Positions 1 to 11,613 of a stretch of DNA of 64,000 nucleotides are shown here, in pieces. The position numbers were made by a program, and so were the translations under genes. The DNA is taken from contig OX419760.1 in the NCBI GenBank assembly GCA_948567375.1, forward strand, positions 45,756,001-45,820,000. The letters run 5' to 3'. The notes under the pieces were generated by a model that saw nothing but the letters and a program-made list of their open reading frames with translations, was not told the origin of the DNA and made no database searches. The DNA is from Lunularia cruciata. Lineage: Eukaryota > Streptophyta > Marchantiopsida > Lunulariales > Lunulariaceae. Within the stretch, counting starts at the first letter, position 1. Each line of letters begins with the position of its first letter.

Positions 1-1381
1 CAAATGCTGATTTGTTATCTAGAGCCTATGATCATGATGGAGATGAGCCAGTAGATGATTCCTTCCCGGATGAGGAGCTCATGACAATCTCAGTCACTCA
101 AGAGATTCCAATGGAGTACAAGGAGATTGTGGATTTTGTGACAAGAGGTAACTATCCAGAAGGGATGCATGCTAGGGAGAGGAAGGCCCTTGCAGCAAGA
201 TCTAGACCTTACACAATGGTGGAGGATATTCTTTTTCACCAAGGAGCAGATGGTCTACTTCGAAGAGCAGTGGGTAAGGAAGAGTCTATCTTACTCATAA
301 AGGAGTTTCATGAAGGTTTAGTATGTGGAGGACACTTTGCAGGAAAGGTGCTGCTTTCAAGATTCTAGATGCAGGTTACCATTGGAGAGGGATTTTCAAG
401 GATTGTCTTGATTATTGCAAAACTTGTCATGTTTGTCAAGCTTTTGCTAGAAAGTCTACATCCACTCCACCACTTAGATCAATTCCATTGCTAGGACCTT
501 TTGAGAAGTGGGGAATTGATTTTGTAGGACCTCTCAATAGAACCCCAAGGAACAATCGGTACATTGTGGTAGTTACTGATTACCTTACCAAGTGGGTTGA
601 GGCTAGACCATTGAGGGACAAGAATGAAGATGAAGTGGGTAGATTTCTTTATGAACGCATTATCACTAGGTTTGGATGCCCTTTGGAGTTGGTTTCTGAT
701 AGAGGAGGAGAGTTTACAGGAAGCATTACTACAGCCATGCTACGACATTTCTCTATCACACATAGAGTAACTACATCCTATAAGCCAAATTCCAATGGCT
801 TGGCAGAGAGAACCAATCAGACCTTGTGCATGATGTTGGCCAAAGATGCAGAAATGGAGGGGGCTAAACATCATTGGGACAAGAGGATTCATGCAGTTTT
901 GTGGGAGTATAGGACAACCATGAAGACTTCCACTGGATATTCTCCATTCCAATTGGTGTATGGTATTGAGTCTACCTTACCTATTCACTTTGATCTTCCT
1001 ACCTTCCAAAGCATTCATAGGAGATTGAAGAAAGCACAAGGAAGTGATGCAGGGAAGTCAAGGAAGGATCAACTCATGGAGTTGGAAGAGGCAAGAGCAG
1101 TTGCTATGGTTCGAGTGGAGCAAGCCCAAAGGAAACAAAAGGAGAGCTATGACAAGAGGCAAGGCAAGAAGAAGGTGGAGCCTTTCAAAGAAGGTGATTG
1201 GGTAATGTTGTTTGATTCCATTCGATTCAAGAGAGTGCAAAAGAAGTTTTTGCCTAAGTACTTTGGACCTTTCATAGTAGAGAAGGTGTGGGGCAATTAC
1301 ACCTATGATCTCAAGGAGTTGGGAGGAAGACACTTTGATAGGATTAACCATGATAAGTTGAAGATGTACCATAGAAGGTAG
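1..1381 (+). pseudogene. Ty3/gypsy element A, pol 3' end: integrase
   Basis: This is the 3' end of a gypsy polyprotein, entering from the left edge. Two overlapping open stretches (12-368 and 323-1381) together read as integrase: an N-terminal HHCC zinc-binding region (H..CGGHFAGK, then CKTCHVC), the catalytic core, and a C-terminal GPY/F-like module (KYFGPF). The catalytic triad is intact: Asp at 518-520, Asp at 698-700 and Glu at 806-808, spaced D-x59-D-x35-E. The reading frame slips by one base near 345-360, inside the zinc-binding domain, so this copy cannot make a continuous protein. There is no chromodomain after the GPY/F module. A purine tract and an LTR follow directly, as expected at the end of pol. 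The family assignment is secure; the lineage within gypsy was not determined. Confidence 0.93.
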
Positions 1382-1420
1382 AGAGACCTTCACTTTGAGG
1401 ACAAAGTGAAAACTTAGTCC

Positions 1421-1429
1421 GGGGGTAAA
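1421..1429 (+). other. Polypurine tract of element A
   Basis: The purine-rich run gggggtaaa lies immediately before the LTR start TGTAACACCC. This is the usual plus-strand primer position of an LTR retrotransposon. Confidence 0.7.
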
Positions 1430-2112
1430 TGTAACACCCATTTGTGCATGTGTGTGGTATTGTGATATTTAGCTTGGTATTACAAGTACTTAAGAGATAT
1501 TATTTATATAGAGATAAAGGATGGTTCTATATTAGTCATGGTTAGCTAAAGTTAGTCATAGCTAAGATAGATGGGACCTTACTTTAGAGGAAGTAGAAAA
1601 GATGAGCACCACTATTTTGGATTTTAGTGTGTTGACTTGGTATTATTCCTAGGTGTTTGGCTTTGGGGAAAGAGTTGAGAACTCTTGGGCCCGCAAGCCT
1701 TTTTGTTTTGGATTCTTCTTTAGTCCAAGGATAGCCCATGTGAAGGAATCCTTGCTTTAGTGGTTGGGTCAAGATAAGGGGAATATGCCCATGTGAATGG
1801 ATATTCCTTTCTACTTTTTGACTTTACTTGACTTTTAGTCTAGTAACTTGAGTTACTACGGTAATTAGTAACTTTGGTACGTAACTATTTCACAAGTATA
1901 TAAACAAGGAGTGAGGAGGTACTCATCATCCTTTCATTTGCAACTATCTCTCTCTCATTGAGTTCTCTAGTGAGCAATGTCTTGAGTCTTGGAGTGTTAG
2001 CCTTGGAGGAGTATGATGGAGTTGGGGTTCCTTGCCTTCTTAGTCCATGGTGCGCTACCATAATAGCCATCAGAGGTTCATCCTGAGTGAGAGACAGGCC
2101 GGCTCACAGACC
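1430..2112 (+). repeat. 3' LTR of gypsy element A
   Basis: It starts TGTAACACCC directly after the polypurine tract and integrase stop of element A. A TATA-like box lies at 1897-1904. The right boundary is uncertain because the sequence passes without a clean end into an LTR of another family at about 2113. No partner LTR is in the window. Confidence 0.75.
1897..1904 (+). promoter_or_regulatory. TATA box in LTR A
   Basis: TATATAAA in the LTR, about 470 bp from its start, in a suitable place for the element's own promoter. Motif only. Confidence 0.45.
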
Positions 2113-2315
2113 AGACATGTCACCCATCCAAGTAAGTAATCCAAGGGTGGAGCTTGCTGACATGTCACCTATGTGTGTCCCTAATCCTATGGTGGAACTT
2201 CCTTGGAGGAGATCCTCTTTGTCTATATAATAAAGAGAAGGTGCTCCTTTGGGGGATCGAATGTTTGAGTGTGCAATCTGTGTTTTGTCTCTTCTCTTGT
2301 CCCCGGAGTATTACA
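2113..2315 (+). repeat. 3' part of a copia-type LTR (family B)
   Basis: By eye this matches the 3' third of the family-B LTRs at 5978-6477, 15625-16207 and 59345-59893. Shared blocks are the ACATGTCACC pair, the TATA box TATATAATA at 2224-2232, the run AAGGTGCTCC, and the terminal ATTACA at 2310-2315. The 5' part is missing and replaced by LTR A. Chromovirus C pol starts immediately to the right. Confidence 0.8.
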
Positions 2316-5252
2316 AGAATCTGAGGAGAGTAAGGAGCCTCATCAAGCAATGGTTGATCAAATAGTTCAAGAGCTTGTAGAGTGTTTCTGGATGATCTAC
2401 CAAAGGGATTACCCTCTGATTGTGGTAAGCTATTCAAGAATGAGTTATGTCTAGGGAGTACTCCAGTGAGTAAACCAATCAATCAGCTCTCACCAAAGAA
2501 GTTGGAGGAGTTGCAAACAACACTCATTGAGTTATTAGAGAAAGATTTCATACGATATAGTACATCTCTTTAGAGAGCACCAATACTATTTGTTCCAAAG
2601 AAGGATGAATGACTTTGTTTCAATATTGATTACCATGGGCTCAATAAAAAATAGTGAAGAATGCATACTCCTTGCTCTAAATTGATGACTTGCTTGATGA
2701 ATTGAGTGGAGCATGATACTTCTCCAAGTTAGATCTTTGCAGTGGCTACTAGCAAATTCCTATTGATAGGAAGGATGCAAAAGATTACCCTTTGCATAAG
2801 GTATGGACATTTTGAGTGGAGAGTTTTGCCTTTTGGACTCACTAATGCTCCAACAATCTTAATGGATCAAATGCATCAGGTGTTGGATGGACTGTTGGAT
2901 TGGTACGTGGTGGTGTTCTTGGATGATATCTTAATCTATAGCAAGATAGAGGTAGAACATGTGAATCATGTGCAAGAAATCCTAAGATGACTACAACCAT
3001 GGAAGTTTTATTGCAAGAAGTCAAAGTGTACCTTTTGGCAGAAGGAAGTTACCTTCTTGGGTCACAAGATCTCATCGGAGAGAATCAAGATGGAAGAGGA
3101 GAAAATCAAGGCCATCATTGATTGGCCTACTCCAAAGGATGCTACTAAAGTACATGCATTTAATGGATTGGCTAGCTTTTACCAACGGTTCATCCACTAC
3201 TATGCTCATGTGGTCACACCATTGACCAATCTCTTGGAGAAGAACTTGAGCTTTCAATGGACCAACAAGCACAAAGAAGTATGCCAGAAGCTGAAACATA
3301 TGGTGTCTTCAAGACCAATTCTTCAACCATATGATCTTCAATTACCATGTGTGGTTGATTTTGATCCTTCTAACTTTGCAATTGGAGCAGTGTTGCAACA
3401 AGAATTCATAGATGGATTGCATCTCATTGCCTTTGTGTCTTGCACACTAAATACAACGGAAAGGAATTACTCTGCTTGGGATTGGGAACAACTAGCAATG
3501 GTATATGCCACCAAGGTATGTAGGCATTATCTCTTGGGGAAACAAGTGGTCATGCAAATTGATCACGAGCCCTTGTTGTAGAGATTACATTTGGAACACA
3601 TGAAGAGTCGACATCATCGATAGGAGGAACAACTATAGTTGTTTGACATCAAACTTGAGTACAAACCTGATTGGTTCCCTGTCATCCTTGATGCCATATC
3701 ACAATGACCTGATTTGAAAACTCTTTTTCTCATCACAATAGCAATTATGATGATATCCATTGACTCCAAGGTCCAAATTGAGTTTCAAATAGCTCTACAA
3801 CAAGATCTTTTCTTTCAAATGGTACAAGGTTATCTTGCAACATACAACAAGGAGCACACTACTTTCTCCTACAAGAAAGGCCTTCTATTCCATGAGGACC
3901 GGATTTATGTTCTAGCCAAAGGTGATCTCCTACTTGTGTGCCTTTAAGAAGCTCATGATTTACCAATTGCTAGTCACATGGGTGTGGACAAGACCTTGGG
4001 TACCCTCCAACACAAATGGTGGTGGCCCAACATGGCATGAGATGTTCAGGAGTTTGTTCGATCATGTGAGAGTTGCCAATGCAACAAGACCAATAACCAA
4101 AAACCAAGTGGACTCCTTTGACCCCTCCCCATTCCATCTACTTGTTGGGAACATGTGAACCTAGATCTCATCACATCCTTGCCCAAGACAAAGCAAGGTT
4201 GCATAGCAATCGTGGTGTTTGTGGATAAGCCTAGTAAGCAAATCCATTGTGCCAACTTTTGATATTGTGGATGCTCCAACATTGGCACAGATCTACTTCA
4301 ATTGTCTTCAAGCATCATGGGATGCCTTGTGTACTCATCTTTGATTGTGATCCTTGATTCACTAGGAAGTTTTGGCAAGCATTCTTCCAGATACTCGGCA
4401 CTAAGCTTGCTTTGTACATAATCTATCATCCTTAAACGGATGGACAAATTGAACATGAAAATTGCACCTTGGAGGATATGCTTCATGCCTTTATCAACAT
4501 CCACCATACCAATTTGGGATGAATGTCTTTCAGTTGTGGAGTTTGCATACAATAATTCCAAATAGGCAAGCATCGGATTCTCTCCTTTCTTCCTCAATTT
4601 TAGCCAAGATCCACTTATTCCAAATTCCTTTCTTGCTCCTCTTCCATCTCATGTCCCTCATACTTCCACCTTCTTGACCACCATATCTCAATCTTTCCAA
4701 CACCACAAATCTCATCTCCTTGTTACCTAAAATCATCATAAACAATATGCAAACCACCATCATCGTGATCTCACCTTTCAAGTTGGTGATAAGGTCATGC
4801 TCTCATCTAGTAACCTACCCCTTCCACTTGATACCCAAGTCCATAAACTGACTCATAATTGGATAAGACCTTTTGATGTCACCCAAATCATCTCTCTTGT
4901 TGCTTATCAACTTGCCTTGCTTTCTCATATGAGAATCCACCTTGTCTTTCATGTTCTCAAGTTGAAACCCTTTGTTCCTAACCCATCTTTTATTTCCACT
5001 TGTGTCCAACTTCCTCTTCCTCCCATCTCTATCAATGATCATGAGGAATGCAAAGTTGATCGTATCATTGCATGTCACCACATCCAATAAGGCCGCCAAT
5101 AAAATATGGAGTACAAGGTCCTTTGGAAAGAGTATCCCTTTCATGATGCCACATAGGAACCACTTTCTCCCCTCCAGAATGCAAAAATGGCCATCCAAGA
5201 GTTTAAAGCTTCATTGGCAACAAGGATGTCACCAACTAGCGGTGGGGGAATA
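2316..5252 (+). pseudogene. Chromovirus C pol fragment (RT, RNase H, integrase, chromodomain)
   Basis: This is a 5'-truncated gypsy chromovirus broken by many stops and frameshifts. It matches the internal part of the complete minus-strand copy at 49865-55447. Reverse transcriptase runs from about 2380 to 3080 with the catalytic FLDD at 2916-2927. RNase H lies around 3330-3600. Integrase runs from about 3950 to 4800 (GHMGVDKTLG zinc-binding region, DLITSLPK core, TDGQIEHEN around the catalytic Glu). A chromodomain-like end lies at about 5085-5205 (YKVLWKEYPFHDAT, then EPL with the preceding Trp codon a stop). gag and protease are absent because the element is cut off at the LTR-B junction at 2315/2316. 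The copy is not functional. Family assignment is firm. Confidence 0.92.
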
Positions 5253-5669
5253 TGTAACACTATGGAGTTTAGCGATGAAGTTAATTAGGACTAATGAAAT
5301 AGAAAATAGGCCAAATTAGCCTAGAATATTCTAGAAGTATCTAGAAAGCTTCTTGGGAAGCTTCTCGGATAGCTTAGCTTGCAACTCAAATAAGTAGCTT
5401 CTAGAAGCTTCCAACTAGCTTAGCTTGCAAGCCAAATAGGCAGCTTCTAGAAGGAAGTTTCTTGAGAAACTTCTTAGTTAACTTGGAAAGTAGCTCAAGG
5501 AAGCATCTTGAGAAACTTCTCAAGAGTATTTAAAGAAGCATACAAGGGTATGCTCCTTTTAAATACCAAAGCCAAAGCTCATGCTAGGCATTTGGAGTTT
5601 AGCCACATTCTAGTGTCCCATTATGATCTTCTATTCTCCTATTTCTCTCTTGGGTCTTGGTCTTTAATA
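5253..5669 (+). repeat. 3' LTR of the truncated chromovirus C
   Basis: It starts TGTAACACTATGG after the polypurine stretch ggtgggggaata and runs about 417 bp to a decayed end (tctttaata where sister copies have TTTTACA). It contains the heat-shock-element-like arrays typical of this family, for example GAAtaTTCtaGAA at 5324-5336 and TTCtaGAAgcTTC at 5399-5411. Confidence 0.88.
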
Positions 5670-5964
5670 GGTATAATCACCAAGTTTAGAAAATTTTTCA
5701 TTATGTCCATGAACTTTACTCCAAAATGGTAAACAAAATATACTCACTTGCTCATGCTAGATGTATATAATCTTGATGTGGAATAGATTCAAGAACAAAA
5801 AGTGGGGTGCATGAAATTATCTTCTTGGAACCTCTATCCCATCCTCTCTCTAAAATGCTCCCAATGTATTGATTGCACTACATTTTCTCCCCTCAAAATT
5901 ACTCAATCTCAATAGCTTATGTTCCTCCAAGAAGGATGATCCACTCTCATGGATTAAAACGCTT

Positions 5965-5976
5965 GCTCTAATACCA
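5965..5976 (-). other. Primer-binding site of copia element B
   Basis: On the minus strand this reads TGGTATTAGAGC, one base from the plant copia primer-binding site complementary to initiator-Met tRNA. It sits directly inside the LTR end at 5978, so the LTR at 5978-6477 is a 5' LTR of a minus-strand element. Only a short leader (to about 5800) survives. Confidence 0.75.
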
Positions 5977-5977
5977 T

Positions 5978-6477
5978 TGTAATGTTCCAAGGATATGTGA
6001 ACTCCCAAGATAAACATAAGGTTTCAACCTTCAATACTCCAATGCCTCAAAGGAGCACCTTGTCTTAGAGGATCCTCTCAAAGGGAGCTCCACCCTTAGA
6101 TTAATTGCATGGATGGATGACATGTTGATCCTTGTCCTATCTAGTTGATCAAACAAGTTTAACCTAAGAGAATCTTTGTAGAATCTTCCTATAAACAGGT
6201 GAGGTACTATTGGAAAGCTCTGAATGAGATAAACATGGAGGGAAGACAATGCTTTTGGCCAAAGGGAAGAGAATCTTCCAATTTTTGAGGCCTAATTTGT
6301 CCATTTAGGCTCCAAAAGTAGCTCATATTCAAGGTGTTTTCCACCTCTACCTTATTAGTGGAAGTACTATTTTGGTGACACTTCTATTTGATCTACTACC
6401 ATCATATATAACATCTTTCTGGATATTACCAAGCCAATTTTCACCTCTAGATAATATGTTTAGCTAATGGTATTAAA
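5978..6477 (-). repeat. 5' LTR of minus-strand copia element B
   Basis: About 500 bp, related by eye to the solo LTRs at 15625-16207 and 59345-59893. The inner end ATTACA (minus strand) abuts the primer-binding site. The outer end reads TTTAATACC, degraded from TGTAATACC. The TATA region kept in the other copies is deleted. The element body is lost. Confidence 0.85.
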
Positions 6478-7469
6478 TAATGTTGATGAATCAAGAGCCA
6501 CCAAAAAAATAATGACCTTATTGAGAGACTCAAAGATGATCTGAAGACTAATAGCACATGCACATAAGAATCAGTTTGGTACATTCATTGTAAAATTTCA
6601 TTTCCAATTAAAAAAAGGCCAATTTCATTGCAAATAAGTTGAACTATTTGAGATGCCATACAAAATGATGTACTCAAAACAACACAACCAACACAAAGTG
6701 AGAACTCTTTGAAGTCTTGATTTCAATGATGTATTCACAGCAAGGAATATAATCAATCTTGTTGAAAGAAGCTTCAAGGTAGAGTTTAGGTTTAGTCTCC
6801 TTAAATAGATCCAACATTCAAGATTTTATCACACCTTCAAAGTTGGCAGGATGAAACAACCAATAATATCATCAATAATTGAACAATTGAAGTTAAACAT
6901 CAGAGTTCAGCCACTCTTAAAATGACACTCAATTCTATTTTACATATGGCACATCACCTCAAAAAATGCTTGTTTAAGAGTCTTATATTTGTTTCATTTC
7001 AAAAGATTTTTTTGCTTAATATATTGCAAATAGTGGTCCATTTCAAATTAATCAAACTATTTTCGTAGTTACTTTTCATTTTGCTCCAACCTTCTCTTGA
7101 TGACCAAAACCCATGAAAAATTTGCATGTACATGATGTCACTTCACCATTGGCAAGATCATGTGCCGTTATCATCAAGCCAAACTTGATTTTGTGTTGCT
7201 TTTGGAACTTCAATGTTGTATTCAACTTCTTTGGTAGCATGTTGACCTAGAAATAGTGGCACAGAGGCCAAAGCCATGGTCTTAATCTTTTCTTATTTAT
7301 TGTGTGTGGAAAACTTTCATTTAGGAGAAATAGGGGATTTTTTATAAAAATCCCTAATTTAAAGAGCTTGCCTATGATGTTTAAGCTAAGAAAAACTTAG
7401 AAAGATATCATAATGTAAGAGAGCTACTACAAATGTCATACACTTTGGATACTCTTTTGCAATCTTGAA
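6478..7469. other. AT-rich DNA without a recognisable gene
   Basis: No long open frame and no domain I can name. It lies between two retroelement fragments and is probably older transposon debris. Confidence 0.5.
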
Positions 7470-8740
7470 TACAATAGGATATGAGATATGAAATGCAATA
7501 CACTTTCCACCATCTACCATTATCAATTACTATCCAATACAAATTTGATATAAATACATAATTCCTTTGTTAATTACATAGACATATAATTATCAAAACT
7601 CCTAAAACTAACCAAGATCTTACAACCACAATTAGATATCATATCTTACAAGTGAATCAAACTTGCATAGATCAAACCTTCAATCCCATAGAACAAATCA
7701 ACTTCCCAATAAGTGGCTTGATATCTCCTATTAAGACTCTTTGTTTTCTTGATCCTCATGCTTCAAGAACTACTTTTGGGCAATGGTCAAGTTTTTCCAT
7801 TCCTAGTTTGACATTTGGCAATGCAACATCTAATTTGATATCAATAGAAGCAGCAGCCATTTTTTTGTAATTATACTCTATCTATATTGCTAAGAATTCT
7901 TTATTGAATGGCATCAATCTCCATTGATGATAGCTCTTCCACCCATATGTGGTGTATTTGTAGATTTTATGAAAGTCTAGATTGAGACCAAGTTGTGACA
8001 ACCAAGGAATCAAAGCACTCAACCAACTACATGGCTTCTTCCAACTATTTGGGCTCATGCATACTTACTTCCAATTTGGTGTGTAGTTTCAAGCCTCTCA
8101 CAAACCAATCAAAAGTTGTGCCTTCCAATACCTTTAGAATTTGCATAATTGTGTTTTGCAATTGAATAATGTAACTCCTCATTAAACCAATTAGCATCAA
8201 TCTACTGGTCTATCTCATGTGGCTCATGCAACATTCAATACTTTGAATCTTTCGATCATTGCATGCTTGAATTCTTCTTATGTTGATATTGGAGCAAAAA
8301 ATTGCCATTGAGTTTCCTCTACTCAAAACCACCTCCATAGTTTTACCACTCCATCTAACTGGCTGAAAGACAAGAGGATGTATCTTTGTTGATCAAGAAG
8401 ATTTGTAGCTTCAAAATAATGTTTGCAATCAAATACAAGATTCTTTATTGCATTTGATAGATTTTTGCAATCAACTACCTTTGGCTTTGGAAATCAAATC
8501 CAATCTTCTCCTTCTTAAAACATTGCTCTCTATACTTGCTCTTGTTGTTGATTATTATGATTTCTATCTTCCAAAAATTGAGTATGATGCTCAATCTATT
8601 ACTACATAGCAATGATAACTTTAGGTATTGTTATTGTAACTATTACTCTACCAACCATCTACTTGCAATTATCTAAGTTAACACATAGATGTACCATGGC
8701 ACCTCTCTCCATAAGTTACATTTGGAATGATCAATGGTTA
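7470..8740 (-). pseudogene. Chromovirus C-like gag/protease remnant
   Basis: This is a decayed second copy of the gag-protease region of chromovirus C. The collinear minus-strand counterpart is about 53600-54860. Shared blocks include the AACCAAGGAATCAAAGC segment (about 7998-8015) and the GCATCAATCTCCATTG segment (about 7910-7925). It has no usable frame. It ends near 8740, where similarity to the sequence upstream of gag fades. No LTR, RT or integrase accompanies it. Confidence 0.8.
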
Positions 8741-8963
8741 ATTGGACAAGGTGATCACCTTCAAAACTAAGATTCTCAACCTCTAAGATAAAGCTCAATA
8801 GTCAAGTACTTAAGGGCTTATCTAATATGGTCATAGAGCACATAATGTGTGTATCTCCATTTAGGAGAGAAAGACTATAGTAGTCCATGTTGCATCTTCA
8901 TATGTGGATTTTTCCTTTTATCATTTACTTGGAATTTTGAGAATTGTTTAGTGTATATTATAG

Positions 8964-9314
8964 CTAAGAGTTAGGATTAGGTGGTTTTATTGTGGCCACA
9001 CAAAAGATCAACGTATGAACCAAAGAAACAAAAAGAAGAATGATTCTAAAGACATTTAGCCCAAAACTATCTCTCTCAAGTGTTAGGAAGGCCTTGCCTC
9101 CATCATGCTTATAGACAACCCTCAAGTATGAAGGAGACCAATGGAATGGAGCTTCCCATGATACAATCAAAATGGAACTTCCCTCGACATCATTGGCATT
9201 CTTAATCTTTAGCTTGATACACCTTTGGCCATGATCATGTCCTAACATGGAGGCCTTTGGTGCAGAATCAGTCATCCATACCGGCAACCATTCAAACAAG
9301 GTATTGCTATCCAT
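8964..9314 (-). CDS. Hypothetical 116-aa ORF with one possible membrane segment
   Basis: An ATG-initiated frame of 116 codons on the minus strand that I do not recognise. The N-terminal two thirds are mixed polar sequence. Near the C-terminus a hydrophobic stretch (FRIILLFVSLVHTLIFCVAT) could span a membrane. It lies between a decayed gag fragment and unclassified repeat DNA and shows no intron signals or partner genes. It may well be a chance frame or part of an old transposon. Confidence 0.2.
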   Translation of the reverse strand: MDSNTLFEWLPVWMTDSAPKASMLGHDHGQRCIKLKIKNANDVEGSSILIVSWEAPFHWSPSYLRVVYKHDGGKAFLTLERDSFGLNVFRIILLFVSLVHTLIFCVATIKPPNPNS

Positions 9315-9439
9315 GCCAAAGAATTTAGTTTGGTGTGCACTTGTGGCACATCATACATATGGGAACAACAACATTTCAACACCAATACCCACCAAATTAC
9401 AAAATGATGCCTATGGGATATAAGAGGAGGTAAGTTTCA

Positions 9440-10956
9440 ATCACTTGAATTTGTGAAAGCCTTGCCAAGTAGTGAAAAACAAACAAAAGAAACCTCAAGT
9501 TAGAATGAAATCATCTAAAGATGGAATCACATTATATGAGAGTAGAACAAGAGATTGTGCTAGTGGGTGATAAGAATACTTGAGAGAAGGGAAATTTAGG
9601 ATATATGGGCAAATTGGTACCATGGTACAAAGCTGGGCAATACCATGTCATTGAAGAAGTGGAGTGCAATAGTTGAGGTAATCTTACAATTTTGTAAAAT
9701 GGAGAAATGTGAAAACTACTATTATGAAAATATATTATCACCAACTACAAGCAATTCTTGCTATAGATTTGGGACGTCACTTATATCCCAATGGTATAGG
9801 AGATTTGGGTGAAGGAGAACCCAAATTTCACTAAACTAAGATGCAATAAGTTTGCCTAAAGGCAAGTGCATTGGTAGAAGGTCCTTGGGGATTGCAATCT
9901 ACAATCTCTAGGAGCAATATATCTAGACTAGTAGTAGCTCCAAGTAACAAAGGAATTGAACAAGAACTTTGAGACCTTGTTCAAGAACAAGAAGATGAGG
10001 AATAGCTAGAAGGTGAATGGATATGATCCCATGAGGCATACCACTATGATATCAGTAATGAAGTTATTCAAATCAACTCAGACTACAAATGTCAACAATG
10101 GCCAAGCCACATTCTTCCAATTGTTGCACAAGGTCATCCAATGCATTGAGCAAAGATGTTTCATCAACAAACTTGCGAATTGATTGATCAAGTACAAACA
10201 AGTGGAGGAAATACCTTATCTCCTCATATTACATTTTTACAATAGGATGAACTTGCTAAAAAAGGATGAGAAGAGGCTATTTCTTTCACATCACTACCCA
10301 TTACCAAGCACAACTCAAGTATGCAATAGAAACATAGAAGTACAGAGAGGTGTTGCAAAATTATTGTAAGAAGGAAAGGTGGTTTCTTAACCACCTCCCA
10401 AAGACAGTTGGAGTAGGCCACATCAAGAGGACAAAGACAATAATGCTTATGCAAGCAACAATGCCAATTGTAAAGAGGTACAAGTCAAATCCACATGTGA
10501 TTGATGACTCACTAGAGGATAGTGGTTTCAATATAGAGGAAGAGTCAAGATCAAAGAGCTATAATGGAGGTAATTAGCGAATAGAGGTTACTTCCAAGGT
10601 GGTACTTGTATAGGAGAACGAAAGAGGAGGTGACCAAAACCTAGAACTAGAGCAGCGGTTCCCAATGCAAGTGCCATCCTTTTCCAAGATTGAACTCTCC
10701 TTTGACCAAAGAAGACAATGATATCCAATAACAGGAAGAGGGAAGAATGTCAACCTAGACGAGTGAAATCCTTTGGGATCACCACAAGAAAGAGATAAGG
10801 AGCTAACACCAAGTGGTTTTCTAATGTCAATATGGGTTGTCCATTTGTTGGGACCAACATTGAAGGTGATGGAAGATTTACTTCCCTTTTACCAAGAAAT
10901 ACATTTGGAAGTCAACAATCACAAGATGTTGGTAAACCCTAAATCTACACTACACT
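9440..10956 (+). other. Unclassified repeat-like DNA upstream of the coiled-coil ORF
   Basis: Only short plus-strand frames (10184-10369, 10350-10577, 10773-10961), some rich in Lys and Glu. None matches a family I know. It was continuous with the sequence at 11370 before the solo LTR at 10957-11369 inserted. Confidence 0.35.
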
Positions 10957-11369
10957 TGTAACAATATGGAGTTTAGCGACAAAGTTAGTAGGGCTAATGA
11001 AGTAGAAAATAAGACAAATTAGCCTAGAATATTCTAGAAGTATCTAGGAAGCTTCTTGGGGAGCTTCCTAGCTAGCTTAGCTTGCACCTCAAGTAAGTAG
11101 CTTCTAGAAGCTTCCAACTAGCTTAGCTTGCACTCCAAGTAGGCTGCTTCTAGAAGGAAGCTTCTTGAGAAGCTTCTTAGTTAATTTGGCTTGCACTCTA
11201 AGAAAAAAGGCTCAAGGAAGCTTCTTGAGAAGTTTCTCAAGGGCCTTGTATGCTACTTATAAATACCAAAGCCAAAGCTCATGCTAGGCATTTGGAGTTT
11301 TCCCTCGTTCAAGTGTCCCAATGTGAGCTTCTATTCTCCTATTTCTCTCCTCGATCTTGGACTTTTACA
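10957..11369 (+). mobile_element. Solo LTR of chromovirus C, TSD ACACT
   Basis: A 413-bp LTR from TGTAACAATATGG to CTTTTACA, flanked by a perfect 5-bp target-site duplication, ACACT at 10952-10956 and 11370-11374. There is no internal sequence, so it arose by LTR-LTR recombination after insertion. It has a TATA box (TATAAATA, 11258-11265) and perfect heat-shock-element motifs: GAAtaTTCtaGAA at 11027-11039 and TTCtaGAAgcTTC at 11102-11114. Confidence 0.95.
11258..11265 (+). promoter_or_regulatory. TATA box in solo LTR C
   Basis: TATAAATA downstream of the GAA/TTC arrays. The same box is seen in the 5' LTR of the complete element (minus strand, near 55128). Confidence 0.55.
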
Positions 11370-11613
11370 ACACTATCCAAAGTACAATTTTGGAGAAGTT
11401 GGAGATCAAGAAGTAATTAGAAAAAGCTCCAGAAGTAATCACCAGGCTAAAAGAGCAACTCTCTACTATCAAAGGAAATATCACAAGCAAGAATAGTGAT
11501 GAAACCAAAAGGAATGCATGATGGAACCACAAGAGCCCACATAGCTCAAGGATCACAACCATAGAAGAGAGATATTGTGAACAATAGCAAGTCCTAAGGG
11601 AAGGGAGAAGGAA

